Below, one piece after another: positions 31,937-43,546 of a DNA stretch of 64,000 nucleotides; the stretch's first letter is position 1, and each line of letters begins with the position of its first letter. Under the pieces are notes generated by a model. That model worked only from the letters and a program-made list of their open reading frames with translations, made no database searches and was not told the DNA's origin. The stretch is from Microbacterium sp. W4I4. GTDB lineage: Bacteria > Actinomycetota > Actinomycetes > Actinomycetales > Microbacteriaceae. The DNA lies in contig NZ_JAUSXT010000001.1 of the NCBI RefSeq assembly GCF_030816235.1, positions 3,596,001-3,660,000 on the forward strand, written 5' to 3'. Position numbers and translations under genes: made by a program.

Positions 31937-32581
31937 ATGGCACGGATACTGATCGTCGGCGGCCACGGCAAGGTCGCACTTCTGCTCGCCCCTGTTCTCA
32001 CCGACCGCGGTGATGAGGTGACCGCGGTCGTCCGCAATCCCGACCACGCGGAGGACGTGCGCGCCACCGGCGCGAACCCCGTCGTGTTCGACATCGAGCA
32101 GGGCAGCCGCGAGGAACTCGCCGCATTGATCGCCGGGCACGATGCCGTGGTCTGGTCGGCCGGCGCAGGCGGCGGATCCGCTGCGCGCACGCACGCCGTG
32201 GACTTCGAGGCCGCGGTGCGGTCGATGGATGCGGCGAAGGATGCCGGTGTCGCCCGCTACGTGATGGTGTCGTACTTCAACGCGTCGCCGGACCACGGCA
32301 TCCCCGCCTCGAACTCCTTCCACGCCTACGCCGAGGCGAAGGCGGCCGCGGACGAGTATCTGCGTGCGACATCGCTGGACTGGACAGTGCTCGGTCCCAG
32401 TGCGCTCACCCTCGACGAGGGCACCGGCCGTATCGACGCGGCAGCGTCCGAGTCGGGTCAGGTGTCGCGGGCGAACGTCGCCCTGGTCATCGCGCAGACG
32501 CTCGTGGAACCCGCCACGATCGGGCGGACGATCCGGTTCAACGACGGGGAGACGCCGATCGCCGAGGCGCTCGCGGACTGA
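31937..32581 (+). CDS. NAD(P)-binding SDR-type protein
   Basis: 214 residues from ATG 31937. Rossmann fold with GGHGKVALLLAP at the N-terminus (atypical SDR, NmrA/YwnB-like), then DAVVWSAGAGGGS and VARYVMVSYFNASP. The usual Tyr-x3-Lys pair appears as YAEAKAAAD. It is probably a nucleotide-sugar-free reductase or redox sensor; substrate unknown. A TAGCGT -10 (31924-31929) ends 7 nt before ATG, so it has its own leaderless transcript and is not part of the hut operon. Confidence 0.88.
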   Translation: MARILIVGGHGKVALLLAPVLTDRGDEVTAVVRNPDHAEDVRATGANPVVFDIEQGSREELAALIAGHDAVVWSAGAGGGSAARTHAVDFEAAVRSMDAAKDAGVARYVMVSYFNASPDHGIPASNSFHAYAEAKAAADEYLRATSLDWTVLGPSALTLDEGTGRIDAAASESGQVSRANVALVIAQTLVEPATIGRTIRFNDGETPIAEALAD

Positions 32582-32728
32582 TCAGACGCGATCGGCGAGG
32601 CCGGTCTCGCCCGTCTCGCGCGCGCAGTTGTCTTGACCTGCTCTTTCATGACCCGCCAGCATGCGCGCTGGACGGTCAGCAGGGGAGGGGGTGGCCTGGG
32701 CGAAGCCGGCGGCGTACCCTTGCGACAG

Positions 32729-34006
32729 TCAGGCGCCCGGGATCACTGCGTGCGCCACGGCGAAGATCGCCAGGCCTGCCAGCGCGCCGACGACCGTGCC
32801 GTTCAGGCGGATGTACTGCAGGTCGCGGCCCACCATGAGTTCGATCTTCTCGGTCGTCTCGGCGGCGTCCCACTTCTCGACCGTGTCGGTGATGATCGAG
32901 GCGATGTCGTGCCGGTACCGGTCGACGAGGAACACGGCGGCATCGGTCGCCCAGCCGTCCACGCGCGCCTGCAGAGCGGGCTCGGTCGCGAGCCGGCTGC
33001 CGATCTCGGCGACCGCGGTCGCCGCGCGGCGGCGCAGACCGCTCTGCGGATCGGCGAGAGCGGCGAGCAGGCCGTTCTTCGCCGTCTCCCAGACCTCGGC
33101 GGCCAGCGAGATCACGCGAGGGCTGTCGAACACCGCAGCCTTGGCGCCCTCGAAGCGGTCGCGCATGGCGGGATCGTTCTGAAGCCGGTCGGCGAGACGG
33201 GCGAGATAGCCGTCCAACGCGCGGCGGGCGGGATGCTGCGGATCGGCCTGCACGGCCTGCACGAAGCGCTGAGCCTCGTGATACACGGTCTCGTCGACGA
33301 ACCGGTGCGCCAGACGAGGCACCCAGGAGGGCAGGCGACGGGACACCAGCCCGCTGAAGGTGTGCGCGTTGGCATCCAGCCAGGTGCTGATGCTGTCCAC
33401 GGCCAGATCCACCGCCCCGCGATGAGCATCCGCCTCGACGATGCGCTCCAGCCAGCCACCGGCTGAGGGCGCCCAGTCGGGCGCGATGAGGTGCTCGCGC
33501 GCGAGATCGGCGATCAGGCTCTGCACATCGTCGTCGCTCAGGGCGCGCAGCACGGCGGACGCCGCGGTGGAGGCCTCCGCGGTGACGCGTTCGGCGTGGA
33601 CGGGCTGCTGCATCCACTCGCCGAGGCGCCGCGAGAGCGCGGTGCGGGACAGCTTGTCTCGCACGACGTCGCCGGAGAGGAAGTTCGTCTCGACGAACTC
33701 GCCGAGCGTGTGGCCGATCTCGTCCTTGCGGTTGGGGATGATGGCGGTGTGCGGGATGGGCAGGCCCAGCGGATGCCGGAACAGCGCCGTCACCGCGAAC
33801 CAGTCGGCCAGGGCGCCCACCATGCCGCCCTCGGCCGCGGCTCTCACGTATCCCAGCCAGGGGTGTCGGTTCTCGAGCCAGAAGGCGAGGACGAAGATCA
33901 CCGCCATGAAGATCAGGGCGCCCAGCGCGACCGCCTTCATCCGCCGCAGTCCGCGCAGCCTCTCCTGATCGGCCGGGGAGAGCAGCGCCATCGGAGTGCG
34001 GGACAT
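32729..34006 (-). CDS. DUF445 membrane protein
   Basis: 425 residues. N-terminal TM helix at about residues 23-45, a DUF445 core starting at YVRAAAEGGMVGALADWFAVTALFRHPLG (in parts) and a C-terminal TM helix at about 404-422 (VVGALAGLAIFAVAH). Between them is a long helical region of about 330 residues. The family is widespread and uncharacterised; the two TM ends with a helical middle suggest an envelope-spanning or scaffold protein. Single gene. Upstream at 32582-32728 is a 147-bp gap with no visible gene or clear terminator. Confidence 0.9.
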   Translation of the reverse strand: MSRTPMALLSPADQERLRGLRRMKAVALGALIFMAVIFVLAFWLENRHPWLGYVRAAAEGGMVGALADWFAVTALFRHPLGLPIPHTAIIPNRKDEIGHTLGEFVETNFLSGDVVRDKLSRTALSRRLGEWMQQPVHAERVTAEASTAASAVLRALSDDDVQSLIADLAREHLIAPDWAPSAGGWLERIVEADAHRGAVDLAVDSISTWLDANAHTFSGLVSRRLPSWVPRLAHRFVDETVYHEAQRFVQAVQADPQHPARRALDGYLARLADRLQNDPAMRDRFEGAKAAVFDSPRVISLAAEVWETAKNGLLAALADPQSGLRRRAATAVAEIGSRLATEPALQARVDGWATDAAVFLVDRYRHDIASIITDTVEKWDAAETTEKIELMVGRDLQYIRLNGTVVGALAGLAIFAVAHAVIPGA

Positions 34007-34058
34007 GGGGCCATCATTTCACGGCCGGATGCGGACCGCGGCGACTACGCTCGTAGGC

Positions 34059-34331
34059 GTGATCGACGACATCAAGAAGCGCGCCCTGCACCGCACCAGC
34101 ATCCTCGAGGGTCAGCTGCGCGGCATCGCGCGGATGATCGAGAACGAGGAGTACTGCATGGACATCATCACGCAGTCGCGTGCCGTGCAGCGCTCTCTCG
34201 AATCACTCAACCGGCTGCTGCTGGAGAACCATCTGCGCACGCACGTCACCGAGATGTTCGAGGCGGGCGGAGACGCGCGCGAGACCGCCGTCGGCGAACT
34301 GCTGAAGGCGTTCGACTTCGACAAGAAGTAG
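34059..34331 (+). CDS. CsoR/RcnR-family metal-sensing repressor (Cys-His-His)
   Basis: 90 residues from GTG 34059; TACGCT at 34046-34051 ends 7 nt upstream (leaderless). All-helical DUF156 fold: HRTSILEGQLRGIARMIE, EYCMDIITQSRAVQRSL, LLENHLRTHV. The metal-binding positions are Cys33, His58 and His62. Copper sensors of the CsoR type have Cys-His-Cys; the His at the third place matches nickel/cobalt sensors such as RcnR or aldehyde sensors of the FrmR group. No metal transporter is adjacent, so the target is unknown. It ends 3 nt from the convergent acyl-CoA dehydrogenase gene. Confidence 0.9.
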   Translation: MIDDIKKRALHRTSILEGQLRGIARMIENEEYCMDIITQSRAVQRSLESLNRLLLENHLRTHVTEMFEAGGDARETAVGELLKAFDFDKK

Positions 34332-34334
34332 CGT

Positions 34335-35504
34335 TCAGGACTCCGGGGTCTCGATCGGCCCGAGCCACGCGCTCGCCGCGGTGGAATGCGCCGACTCCGG
34401 GTCGGAGGGGTGGAACATCCCTGCCAGCACGTCGCGGTACAGGCGGGAGAGCTCGTTGGATGCGAAGTACGACCCGCCGCCGCCCACCAGCATCGCCTCG
34501 TCGACGACCTGCTTGGCCATCACCACGGCACGGTGCTTGACTCCCGACAGCAGGGTGAACCATCGCGGGCCGTGATCGGCCAGGACATCCACGTCGCGCG
34601 CGAGTGCGGCGATCTGCGGCGGCAGTGCGTCGTAGGCCAGCGCCATCCCGGCGACCCGCCAGCGGATGTCGGGATCCTGACTGTACGTCGCGCCGGTCTT
34701 CTTCGAACGCCGGCTCTGCGCGGCCGCGACGGCGAGATCCAGACCCCGCCGGGCGATGCCGGTGTAGACGGATGCCAGCAGCAGCTCGAACACGCTGAAG
34801 ATGCCGAACACGATCGGGTCGGGGTTGGGGCCCGGATCGATGCGACGCACCACGTGCTCGGAGGCCGCGACCGCGCCGGTCAGTCGGGTCGTGCGGCTCT
34901 GCGTGCCTCGCATGCCCAGGGTGTCCCAGTCGTCGCCGGTGACCACGGCATCCGTGCGCTCGATGAATGCGAACACCAGCTTCGGAGCATCCGCGCTGGT
35001 CGTGTCCAGCCCGTGCAGGCCGAGACGGGTCCACACCGGGGCGAGAGAGGTGAAGATCTTCGTGCCGGTGAAGGCGTAGCCGCCGTCCGGCTGCGGGACG
35101 GCATCCGTGTCGCTGCCGAACAGCACCAGGTCATTGCCGCCCTCGCTGATCCCGAACGCGAACACCTCTCCTGCCACCGCACCGCGCTGCACGAACTCCA
35201 TGCCGGGCACGCCGCGGTCGCCGAACACCTTCGCGACCCCGGTCCACACCAGGTGCATGTTGACCGCGAGGGCCGTGGCGGGGGATGCCGTCGCCAGCCG
35301 CTGCTGCAGCAGGGCGGCCTGCTCGAGCCCGAGGCCGGCGCCGCCGAGTTCGGCGGGCACGAGAATCGACAGGTATCCGGCATCCCGCAGCTCGTCGAGA
35401 TCCTGCTGCGGGAACGTGTTCTCGCGATCGTGCACGACCGCGCGCTCGCGGATGCGCTCCAGCAGGTCGTCGGGAAGGTGTGCCGCGGGATCGAAGGTGC
35501 TCAC
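34335..35504 (-). CDS. Acyl-CoA dehydrogenase family flavoprotein
   Basis: 389 residues, GTG 35504 with TAGGCT ending 6 nt upstream (leaderless). N-terminal helical domain (LDELRDAGYLSILVPAELGGAG), beta-barrel middle with GGYAFTGTKIFTSLAP, and C-terminal helical domain around QVVDEAMLVGGGGSYFASNELSRLYRD (in parts). This resembles the acyl-CoA dehydrogenase/monooxygenase (DszC-like) branch: the catalytic Glu region of fatty-acid dehydrogenases is not evident, and the GGGGS/Y region is typical of flavin-dependent desulfurisation or hydroxylation members. Substrate unknown. Confidence 0.85.
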   Translation of the reverse strand: MSTFDPAAHLPDDLLERIRERAVVHDRENTFPQQDLDELRDAGYLSILVPAELGGAGLGLEQAALLQQRLATASPATALAVNMHLVWTGVAKVFGDRGVPGMEFVQRGAVAGEVFAFGISEGGNDLVLFGSDTDAVPQPDGGYAFTGTKIFTSLAPVWTRLGLHGLDTTSADAPKLVFAFIERTDAVVTGDDWDTLGMRGTQSRTTRLTGAVAASEHVVRRIDPGPNPDPIVFGIFSVFELLLASVYTGIARRGLDLAVAAAQSRRSKKTGATYSQDPDIRWRVAGMALAYDALPPQIAALARDVDVLADHGPRWFTLLSGVKHRAVVMAKQVVDEAMLVGGGGSYFASNELSRLYRDVLAGMFHPSDPESAHSTAASAWLGPIETPES

Positions 35505-35531
35505 GCGCCCAGCCTATGCCGGTCGCCGACG

Positions 35532-36743
35532 TCAGAGGCGGGCGGTCTGGATCGGCTCGGTATCGGGGTAGGGGCTCGGATCGCGGTCCCGCAGATCGGG
35601 GAAGGCGCGCACGAACACGACCGCCACGATCAGGCCCACCACGGCGAACAGCGCCGCGGCGAGATAGGCGCCGCTGGGACCTCCACCGCCGTCGATGAGG
35701 ATGCCGGCCACCGCCGAGCCGGCGGCCGCGCCGATCAGCTGGCCGGTGCCCGCCCAGCCGAACGCCTCGGCGGTCTCGCTGAACTTCACGCTCGCCGTGG
35801 TGATCGCGAACAGCACGGCCAGCGCCGGCGCGACCCCCAGACCCGCCAGCAGCAGTGTGCCGCCGATCCAGAGCACGTTCAGCGACAGCATCGTCAGAGT
35901 CAGGCCGATCGTCACGATCAGCAGGCGCCGCGCCATCGCCCACGGGCCGATGGGTATGTGCCCGAACGCGAGTCCGCCGGCGAGGCTGCCGACCGAGAAC
36001 ACCGCCAGGACGAGCCCGGCCTCCACACCACCGTGGCCGAACGTGGCGACGACCCCGACCTCGACCGCGGAGCAGGCGCCGATCAGCAGGAAGCCGATCA
36101 CGGTCGCGAGCATGACCGGAGGCTTGAGGACGACCAGGCCGAAGGCGCGGCGGCTGCGCGGGATGCGCACGCGTCCCACCTCGGGGGACAGGATGAACCA
36201 GGCGCCGCCGGCGACCAGGATGATTGCGACCATCAGCAGACCCTGCACGGTGCCGGCCTGAGTGGAGACGAGGGTGATCGCCACCGGGGCGACGATCCAG
36301 ATGATCTCCTGCAGCGACGCGTCGAGCGAGAACAGCGGCGTGAGCTGGCCCGCGTTGACGAGCTTGGGGTAGATGGTGCGCACCGCGGACTGCACCGGAG
36401 GTGTGGAGAGCCCGGCCAGCAGGGCGAGGGCCATGTAGCCGGGCAGGTTCAGAGGCAGCAGCGCGAGAGCGAGGACGGCGCCCGTGCAGACGAGGAGGGT
36501 CAGCGTGAGCACGCGCCGCATCCCCCATGCACCCATCCAGCGGCTGGTGACGGGCCCCGCGATCGCCTGCCCGACGGATGCCGCGGCCAGCACGATCCCG
36601 GCCGCGCCGTAGGAGCCGGTCCGCTGTTCGACGTGCATGAGGATGGCCAGGCTGATCATGCCGTTGGGCAGACGCGCCACGAGCTGTGCGGCGATCATGC
36701 GCCCGACACCCGGTGTGCGTAGAAGGTCCCGATATCCGGCCAC
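35532..36743 (-). CDS. MFS transporter
   Basis: 403 residues, GTG 36743 with TAGTGT ending 6 nt upstream (leaderless). Twelve predicted TM helices; the loop between TM2 and TM3 carries a weak motif A (GPVTSRWMGAWGMRRV). It is a drug/solute exporter-type MFS of the DHA1-like size. The acyl-CoA dehydrogenase-like gene lies downstream after 27 nt but has its own -10. Substrate cannot be told from sequence. Confidence 0.9.
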   Translation of the reverse strand: MAGYRDLLRTPGVGRMIAAQLVARLPNGMISLAILMHVEQRTGSYGAAGIVLAAASVGQAIAGPVTSRWMGAWGMRRVLTLTLLVCTGAVLALALLPLNLPGYMALALLAGLSTPPVQSAVRTIYPKLVNAGQLTPLFSLDASLQEIIWIVAPVAITLVSTQAGTVQGLLMVAIILVAGGAWFILSPEVGRVRIPRSRRAFGLVVLKPPVMLATVIGFLLIGACSAVEVGVVATFGHGGVEAGLVLAVFSVGSLAGGLAFGHIPIGPWAMARRLLIVTIGLTLTMLSLNVLWIGGTLLLAGLGVAPALAVLFAITTASVKFSETAEAFGWAGTGQLIGAAAGSAVAGILIDGGGGPSGAYLAAALFAVVGLIVAVVFVRAFPDLRDRDPSPYPDTEPIQTARL

Positions 36744-37120
36744 CTCTGAACACTATCCGGGGCACCCGGCGGCGCGCGAGAGGACGAAGGTCTCGACACG
36801 CCGCGACACGCCGAAGGGAGTTCTCCACAGGAAATCGAATGTCGGTGACCCCTCGTATCGTGCCCCCTGTGGATGAATCCGGGACGGGGTCGCAGAAGCC
36901 GCGAGAACACGCGGTTCGGGGGTCCTCCCCGAGGTTCCCCGGCTGTGGAAGGAACCGTGGACAACCTGTGTTGTAACAGGGGAGAGCGGTGGAAAACTAC
37001 ACGGATGTAACTACTACCCCTAGTGGTCGGTCCTAATGTCCGTCCCCATATGTAGTATTGAAGTCCGGCGGGGGGTCTGCCGGGAGAACACTTGAGATTC
37101 AAGGGGAAGAAGCCAGAATC
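36744..37120 (+). promoter_or_regulatory. nrd operon regulatory region: DnaA-box-like and NrdR-box-like sites
   Basis: 377 bp with no gene. DnaA-box-like 9-mers (actinobacterial form TTGTCCACA): TTCTCCACA at 36821-36829, TGTGGATGA at 36868-36876 (minus), a CGTGGACAA-like site at 36956-36964, plus weaker TGTGGAAGG (36944) and GGTGGAAAA (36988). Closer to the genes, two sites resembling the NrdR box ACACWATATCTWGTGT lie at 37011-37026 (10/16) and 37043-37058 (11/16), exactly 32 bp apart, the usual three-turn spacing. A TAGTAT -10 (37053-37058) overlaps the second. Confidence 0.5.
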
Positions 37121-37354
37121 ATGTCGATCACGGTTTACACGAAGCCTTCTTGCGTGCAGTGCAACGCCACTTACCGCGCGCTCGACGCGAAGGGCATCGA
37201 ATACGAAGTCCACGACGTCTCCGAGGACGCATCGGCGCTCGAGCACGTCAAGTCGCTCGGCTACCTGCAGGCGCCTGTCGTCGTCACCGACGAGGGCCAC
37301 TGGTCGGGCTTCCGCCCCGACAAGATCGACGAGCTCGCGGCCCGTCTCGCGTAG
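37121..37354 (+). CDS. nrdH: Glutaredoxin-like NrdH
   Basis: 77 residues from ATG 37121 (SD GGGGAAG). Active-site CVQC near the N-terminus, thioredoxin/glutaredoxin fold, and [10 protein letters not shown] at the C-terminus, which marks NrdH. It reduces the class Ib ribonucleotide reductase with electrons from thioredoxin reductase. First gene of nrdHIEF. Separated from nrdI by 35 nt that hold a strong ribosome site (AGGAGG). Confidence 0.97.
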   Translation: MSITVYTKPSCVQCNATYRALDAKGIEYEVHDVSEDASALEHVKSLGYLQAPVVVTDEGHWSGFRPDKIDELAARLA

Positions 37355-37805
37355 CAGTCCGACAGGAAGAGGAAACCAGGAGGTGTGGTATGAGCGCGAT
37401 AGCGACCTCCGCGCCGCTCCTGGTCTACTTCTCGAGCATCTCGGGTAACACCGCACGATTCGTCGAGAAGCTCGGCCTTCCCGCCCGCCGCATCCCGCTG
37501 CACCGAAACGACGAGCCGCTCGTCATCGACGAGCCCTATGTGCTCGTCACCCCCACCTACGGGGGCGGTCAGGGACGCGGCGAGGAGAAGGGCGCTGTTC
37601 CCAAGCAGGTCATCCGGTTCCTCAACGACGAGCACAACCGCAGCCTGATCCGCGGAGTCATCTCCGCGGGGAACACCAACTTCGGCGACTCGTTCTGTCT
37701 CGCCGGAGAGATCGTCAGCCGCAAGTGTCATGTGCCGCACTTGTACCGGCTGGAAGTATTCGGCACGCCGGATGATGTCGATCGCGTGAGCGACGGATTG
37801 GAACG

Positions 37806-41004
<3,199 letters not shown>

Positions 41005-41043
41005 GAGTCACTCTCTGAGGCTCCGGCGAACACGCCAGAACGA

Positions 41044-41081
41044 GAAGGCCCGCACCCGCGACAGCGCGGATGCGGGCCTTC
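41044..41081 (+). terminator. Terminator after nrdF
   Basis: 11-bp stem GAAGGCCCGCA (41044-41054) with 41071-41081, GC-rich inner loop; bidirectional with the convergent map gene. Confidence 0.8.
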
Positions 41082-41097
41082 GGCATCCCGTCCCGGA

Positions 41098-41874
41098 TCA
41101 GCGGCTCGGGAGCGTGAGGATCTCCGCACCCTCGGCGGTGATCGCGATGGTGTGCTCCGTGTGCGCGGTGCGGCCGCCGGTGGCGCTGCGCAGGGTCCAG
41201 CCGTCCTCCTGATCGGTGATGAGGCGGTCGGTGTCGGCCATGACCCATGGCTCGATCGCGAGCAGCAGTCCGGGGCGCAGTCTGTACCCGCGGCCCGGGC
41301 GACCGTCGTTCGCCACATGCGGATCCTGATGCATGGTCGAGCCGATGCCGTGCCCGCCGAACTCCATGTTGACCTGGTACCCGGCGGCGTGGAGGGTCGT
41401 GCCGATGGCGTGCGAGAGATCGCCCAGGCGTGCACCGGGCTGTGCGATGTCGATCGCCGCGGCGAGGGCGCGTTCGGTCGCGTCGATCATCGCGACATCC
41501 TCGGGTGCCTTCGTCGCCCCGACGATGAAGCTGATCGCGGCGTCGGCGGCGATCCCGTCCTTGATGATCGCCAGGTCCAGTGTGAGCAGGTCGCCGTCGG
41601 CGAGAGCGAGATCCCGCGGCATCCCATGGAGCACGGCGTCGTTGACCGCCGTGCAGATGTAGTGCCCGAACGGGCCGCTTCCGAAGGACGGCGCGTAGTC
41701 CACGTAGCAGGAGGAGGCTCCCTCGGCACGGATCATCTGCTCGGCCCATCGATCGATCTCCAGCAGGTTCGTGCCGAGCCGACACCGTTCCTTCAGTGTC
41801 TGCAGGATGTCGCCGACCAGGCGGCCCGTGATCCGGGCGCGGTCCAGCTGGGCGGGGGTGAGGATCTCGATCAT
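41098..41874 (-). CDS. map: Methionine aminopeptidase, type I
   Basis: 258 residues from ATG 41874 (MIEILTPAQ), with GGAGAG 6 nt upstream. Removes the initiator Met from new proteins. Five metal ligands can be placed: Asp in LLTLDLAII, Asp in IAADAAIS, His in GHGIGSTMHQDPHV, Glu in AIEPWV, and Glu in TEHTIAI. It is not in the ribosomal-protein cluster, so it may be a second copy in the genome. It is divergent from an XRE regulator with repeated operator-like sites between them. Confidence 0.93.
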   Translation of the reverse strand: MIEILTPAQLDRARITGRLVGDILQTLKERCRLGTNLLEIDRWAEQMIRAEGASSCYVDYAPSFGSGPFGHYICTAVNDAVLHGMPRDLALADGDLLTLDLAIIKDGIAADAAISFIVGATKAPEDVAMIDATERALAAAIDIAQPGARLGDLSHAIGTTLHAAGYQVNMEFGGHGIGSTMHQDPHVANDGRPGRGYRLRPGLLLAIEPWVMADTDRLITDQEDGWTLRSATGGRTAHTEHTIAITAEGAEILTLPSR

Positions 41875-41897
41875 GGACGGCTCTCCGGTCGGCAATA

Positions 41898-41930
41898 ACT
41901 ATCCCGGTAATACTATCCCGGGATTAGAAT
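41898..41930 (+). promoter_or_regulatory. Direct repeats in the map/XRE divergent promoter
   Basis: ACTATCCCGG occurs at 41898-41907 and again at 41912-41921 (14-bp step), next to a palindromic TCCCGGGA and a TAGAAT -10 (41925-41930) that ends 7 nt before the XRE ATG. The AT-rich repeats stand out from the GC-rich surroundings and are likely operator sites for the XRE protein. Confidence 0.55.
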
Positions 41931-41937
41931 AGGGAGC

Positions 41938-42249
41938 ATGGTCCGGTTGCCTCACACTCTTCAAGAGATCCAGCGCGGTCAGCGCCTGGGCGCGCTGCTG
42001 CGAACGGAGCGGGGCTCTCGCCCGATGCTCGAGGTCGCGCTGCAGGCGGGCATCTCGCCCGAAACGCTGCGGAAGATCGAATCGGGCCGGGTGGCGACGC
42101 CCGCCTTCACGACCATCGCCGCCGTCGCGGGAGTTCTCGGGCTCTCTCTCGATGACCTCTGGCGCGACGCCGAAGCGGCCCCGAAGGTCACGTCGAACAT
42201 CGCGACGCACCCCGGTCACATGCCTTCTGCCGTATACCACCCCGCGTAG
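41938..42249 (+). CDS. XRE-family helix-turn-helix regulator
   Basis: 103 residues from ATG 41938, probably leaderless. Residues 14-75 form the Cro/C1-type fold (GQRLGALLRTERG, EVALQAGISPETLRKIESGRVATPAF, LGLSLDDLW). No effector domain follows, so it is a simple DNA-binding repressor that likely controls itself and the divergent map gene. The protein is not paired with a toxin-like gene. The unusual link to a methionine aminopeptidase is discussed as a finding. Confidence 0.88.
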   Translation: MVRLPHTLQEIQRGQRLGALLRTERGSRPMLEVALQAGISPETLRKIESGRVATPAFTTIAAVAGVLGLSLDDLWRDAEAAPKVTSNIATHPGHMPSAVYHPA

Positions 42250-42319
42250 CCTGGGGTCAGCGATCGGCATCTGCCCTTGGCTTCCACGGCTCAAGGGCTC
42301 CGATCGACAGGAGAGCACC

Positions 42320-43432
42320 ATCTCCCTCACTCAGGTCGAAACGACCACAAGCACTCAGGGTCCGATCCGTCAGACGTATTCGGGCAACGCCGACTTCCCC
42401 CCGATGGCACGTGCATACAAGGAAGTGCTGCACGTCGTCAAGGAAACCGGGCTGCTCCAGCGCACTCCGGTGTTCTACTCGCTGGTGGGCGCGGCCATCC
42501 TCGTCGGCCTCGGCGGATGCGTGACCGGGTTCATCCTGCTCGGCGACAGCTGGTTCCAGCTGCTGATCGCGGCAGCCCTCGGCCTCCTGTTCACCCAGAT
42601 CGCATTCCTCGCCCACGAGGCCGCGCACCGCCAGATCCTCTCGTCAGGACCGGCGAACTTCAAACTCGCGCTCTTCCTCGCCGGCAGCATCGGAATGAGC
42701 TATGCCTGGTGGGACTCGAAGCACACCAAGCACCACGGCAACCCGAACACCGTCGGCAAAGATCCCGACATCGAGATCGACACGATCTCGTTCCTCGACG
42801 AGGATGCTGCGCGCTCGCGCGGCGTCATCCGCTGGATCACGCAGCGCCAGGGCTGGCTGTTCTTCCCCCTGCTGATGCTGGAGGGGCTGAACCTGCACCG
42901 GCTCAGCCTCACCCACCTGATCACGCAGAAGAAGGTGAAGGGCCGCTGGACCGAGCTCGCCGTCATCGCCGCTCGCTTCGCACTGCTGCTCGTCCCCGTC
43001 TTCCTGATGCTCCCGCCGGGCATGGCCTTCGCATTCCTCGGCGTGCAGTTCGCCGTATTCGGCGTGTACATGGGCGCATCGTTCGCACCCAACCACAAGG
43101 GGATGCCGATCATCTCCCACGACGCGCGGCTGGACTTCTTCACGAAGCAGGTGCGCACCTCCCGCAATGTGACCGGCGGATGGTGGGCGACGTCGCTCTT
43201 CGGCGGGCTCAACTACCAGGTCGAGCACCACCTTTTCCCGAGCATGTCTCGTCTGCACCTGTCGCGTGCGCGTGAGATCGTGCGCGATTACTGCATGGCG
43301 AACAACGTGCCGTACACCGAGACCACGGTGCTGCGCTCCTACGCCATCGTCATCAAGTACCTCAACGAGGTCGGGCTCGCCGCCCGCGACCCGTTCGACT
43401 GCCCCATGGTCTCCCAGTATCGGCGGGCGTGA
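42320..43432 (+). CDS. Membrane fatty-acid desaturase
   Basis: 370 residues if it starts at ATC 42320. The three histidine boxes are present: HEAAH (about residue 98), HTKHH (about 135) and QVEHH (about 301), and three or four TM segments surround them. Likely an acyl-lipid or acyl-CoA desaturase that adjusts membrane fluidity. Start problem: the homologous beginning (ISLTQVETTTSTQGPIRQTYSG) and a good ribosome site AGGAGAG (42309-42315) point to 42320, where the codon is ATC; the next ATG in frame (42404) lacks a ribosome site and would cut the conserved N-terminus. A TAGCCT -10 lies at 42246-42251. Confidence 0.88.
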   Translation: MSLTQVETTTSTQGPIRQTYSGNADFPPMARAYKEVLHVVKETGLLQRTPVFYSLVGAAILVGLGGCVTGFILLGDSWFQLLIAAALGLLFTQIAFLAHEAAHRQILSSGPANFKLALFLAGSIGMSYAWWDSKHTKHHGNPNTVGKDPDIEIDTISFLDEDAARSRGVIRWITQRQGWLFFPLLMLEGLNLHRLSLTHLITQKKVKGRWTELAVIAARFALLLVPVFLMLPPGMAFAFLGVQFAVFGVYMGASFAPNHKGMPIISHDARLDFFTKQVRTSRNVTGGWWATSLFGGLNYQVEHHLFPSMSRLHLSRAREIVRDYCMANNVPYTETTVLRSYAIVIKYLNEVGLAARDPFDCPMVSQYRRA

Positions 43433-43500
43433 CCCGTCGGCTTGCAGATCGCTTCGAGCGCGTCAAGGCCGGTGACGGCAGGTTGACCCCGGCCTAGATT

Positions 43501-43538
43501 CTCCAGTCATGCGGCACCCGAGCCGCACATGACTGGAG
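43501..43538 (+). promoter_or_regulatory. Hairpin over the kinase transcription and translation start
   Basis: CTCCAGTCATG (43501-43511) is the exact inverted repeat of 43528-43538, with extra GC pairing inside. A TAGATT -10 at 43495-43500 and GTGACG at 43472-43477 (17-nt spacer) put the RNA start within the left arm. The right arm contains the GGAG ribosome site and an ATG. Confidence 0.6.
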
Positions 43539-43546
43539 TGGTCGAG

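Noticed and set aside
34386..36722. 778-codon plus-strand frame across the acyl-CoA dehydrogenase and MFS genes
   Set aside because: Spans two well-supported opposite-strand genes and has an arginine/glutamine-rich noise composition.
36965..36980. SOS (LexA) box before nrdH
   Set aside because: CCTGT-N6-ACAGG is palindromic but does not match the actinobacterial TCGAAC-N4-GTTCGA type.
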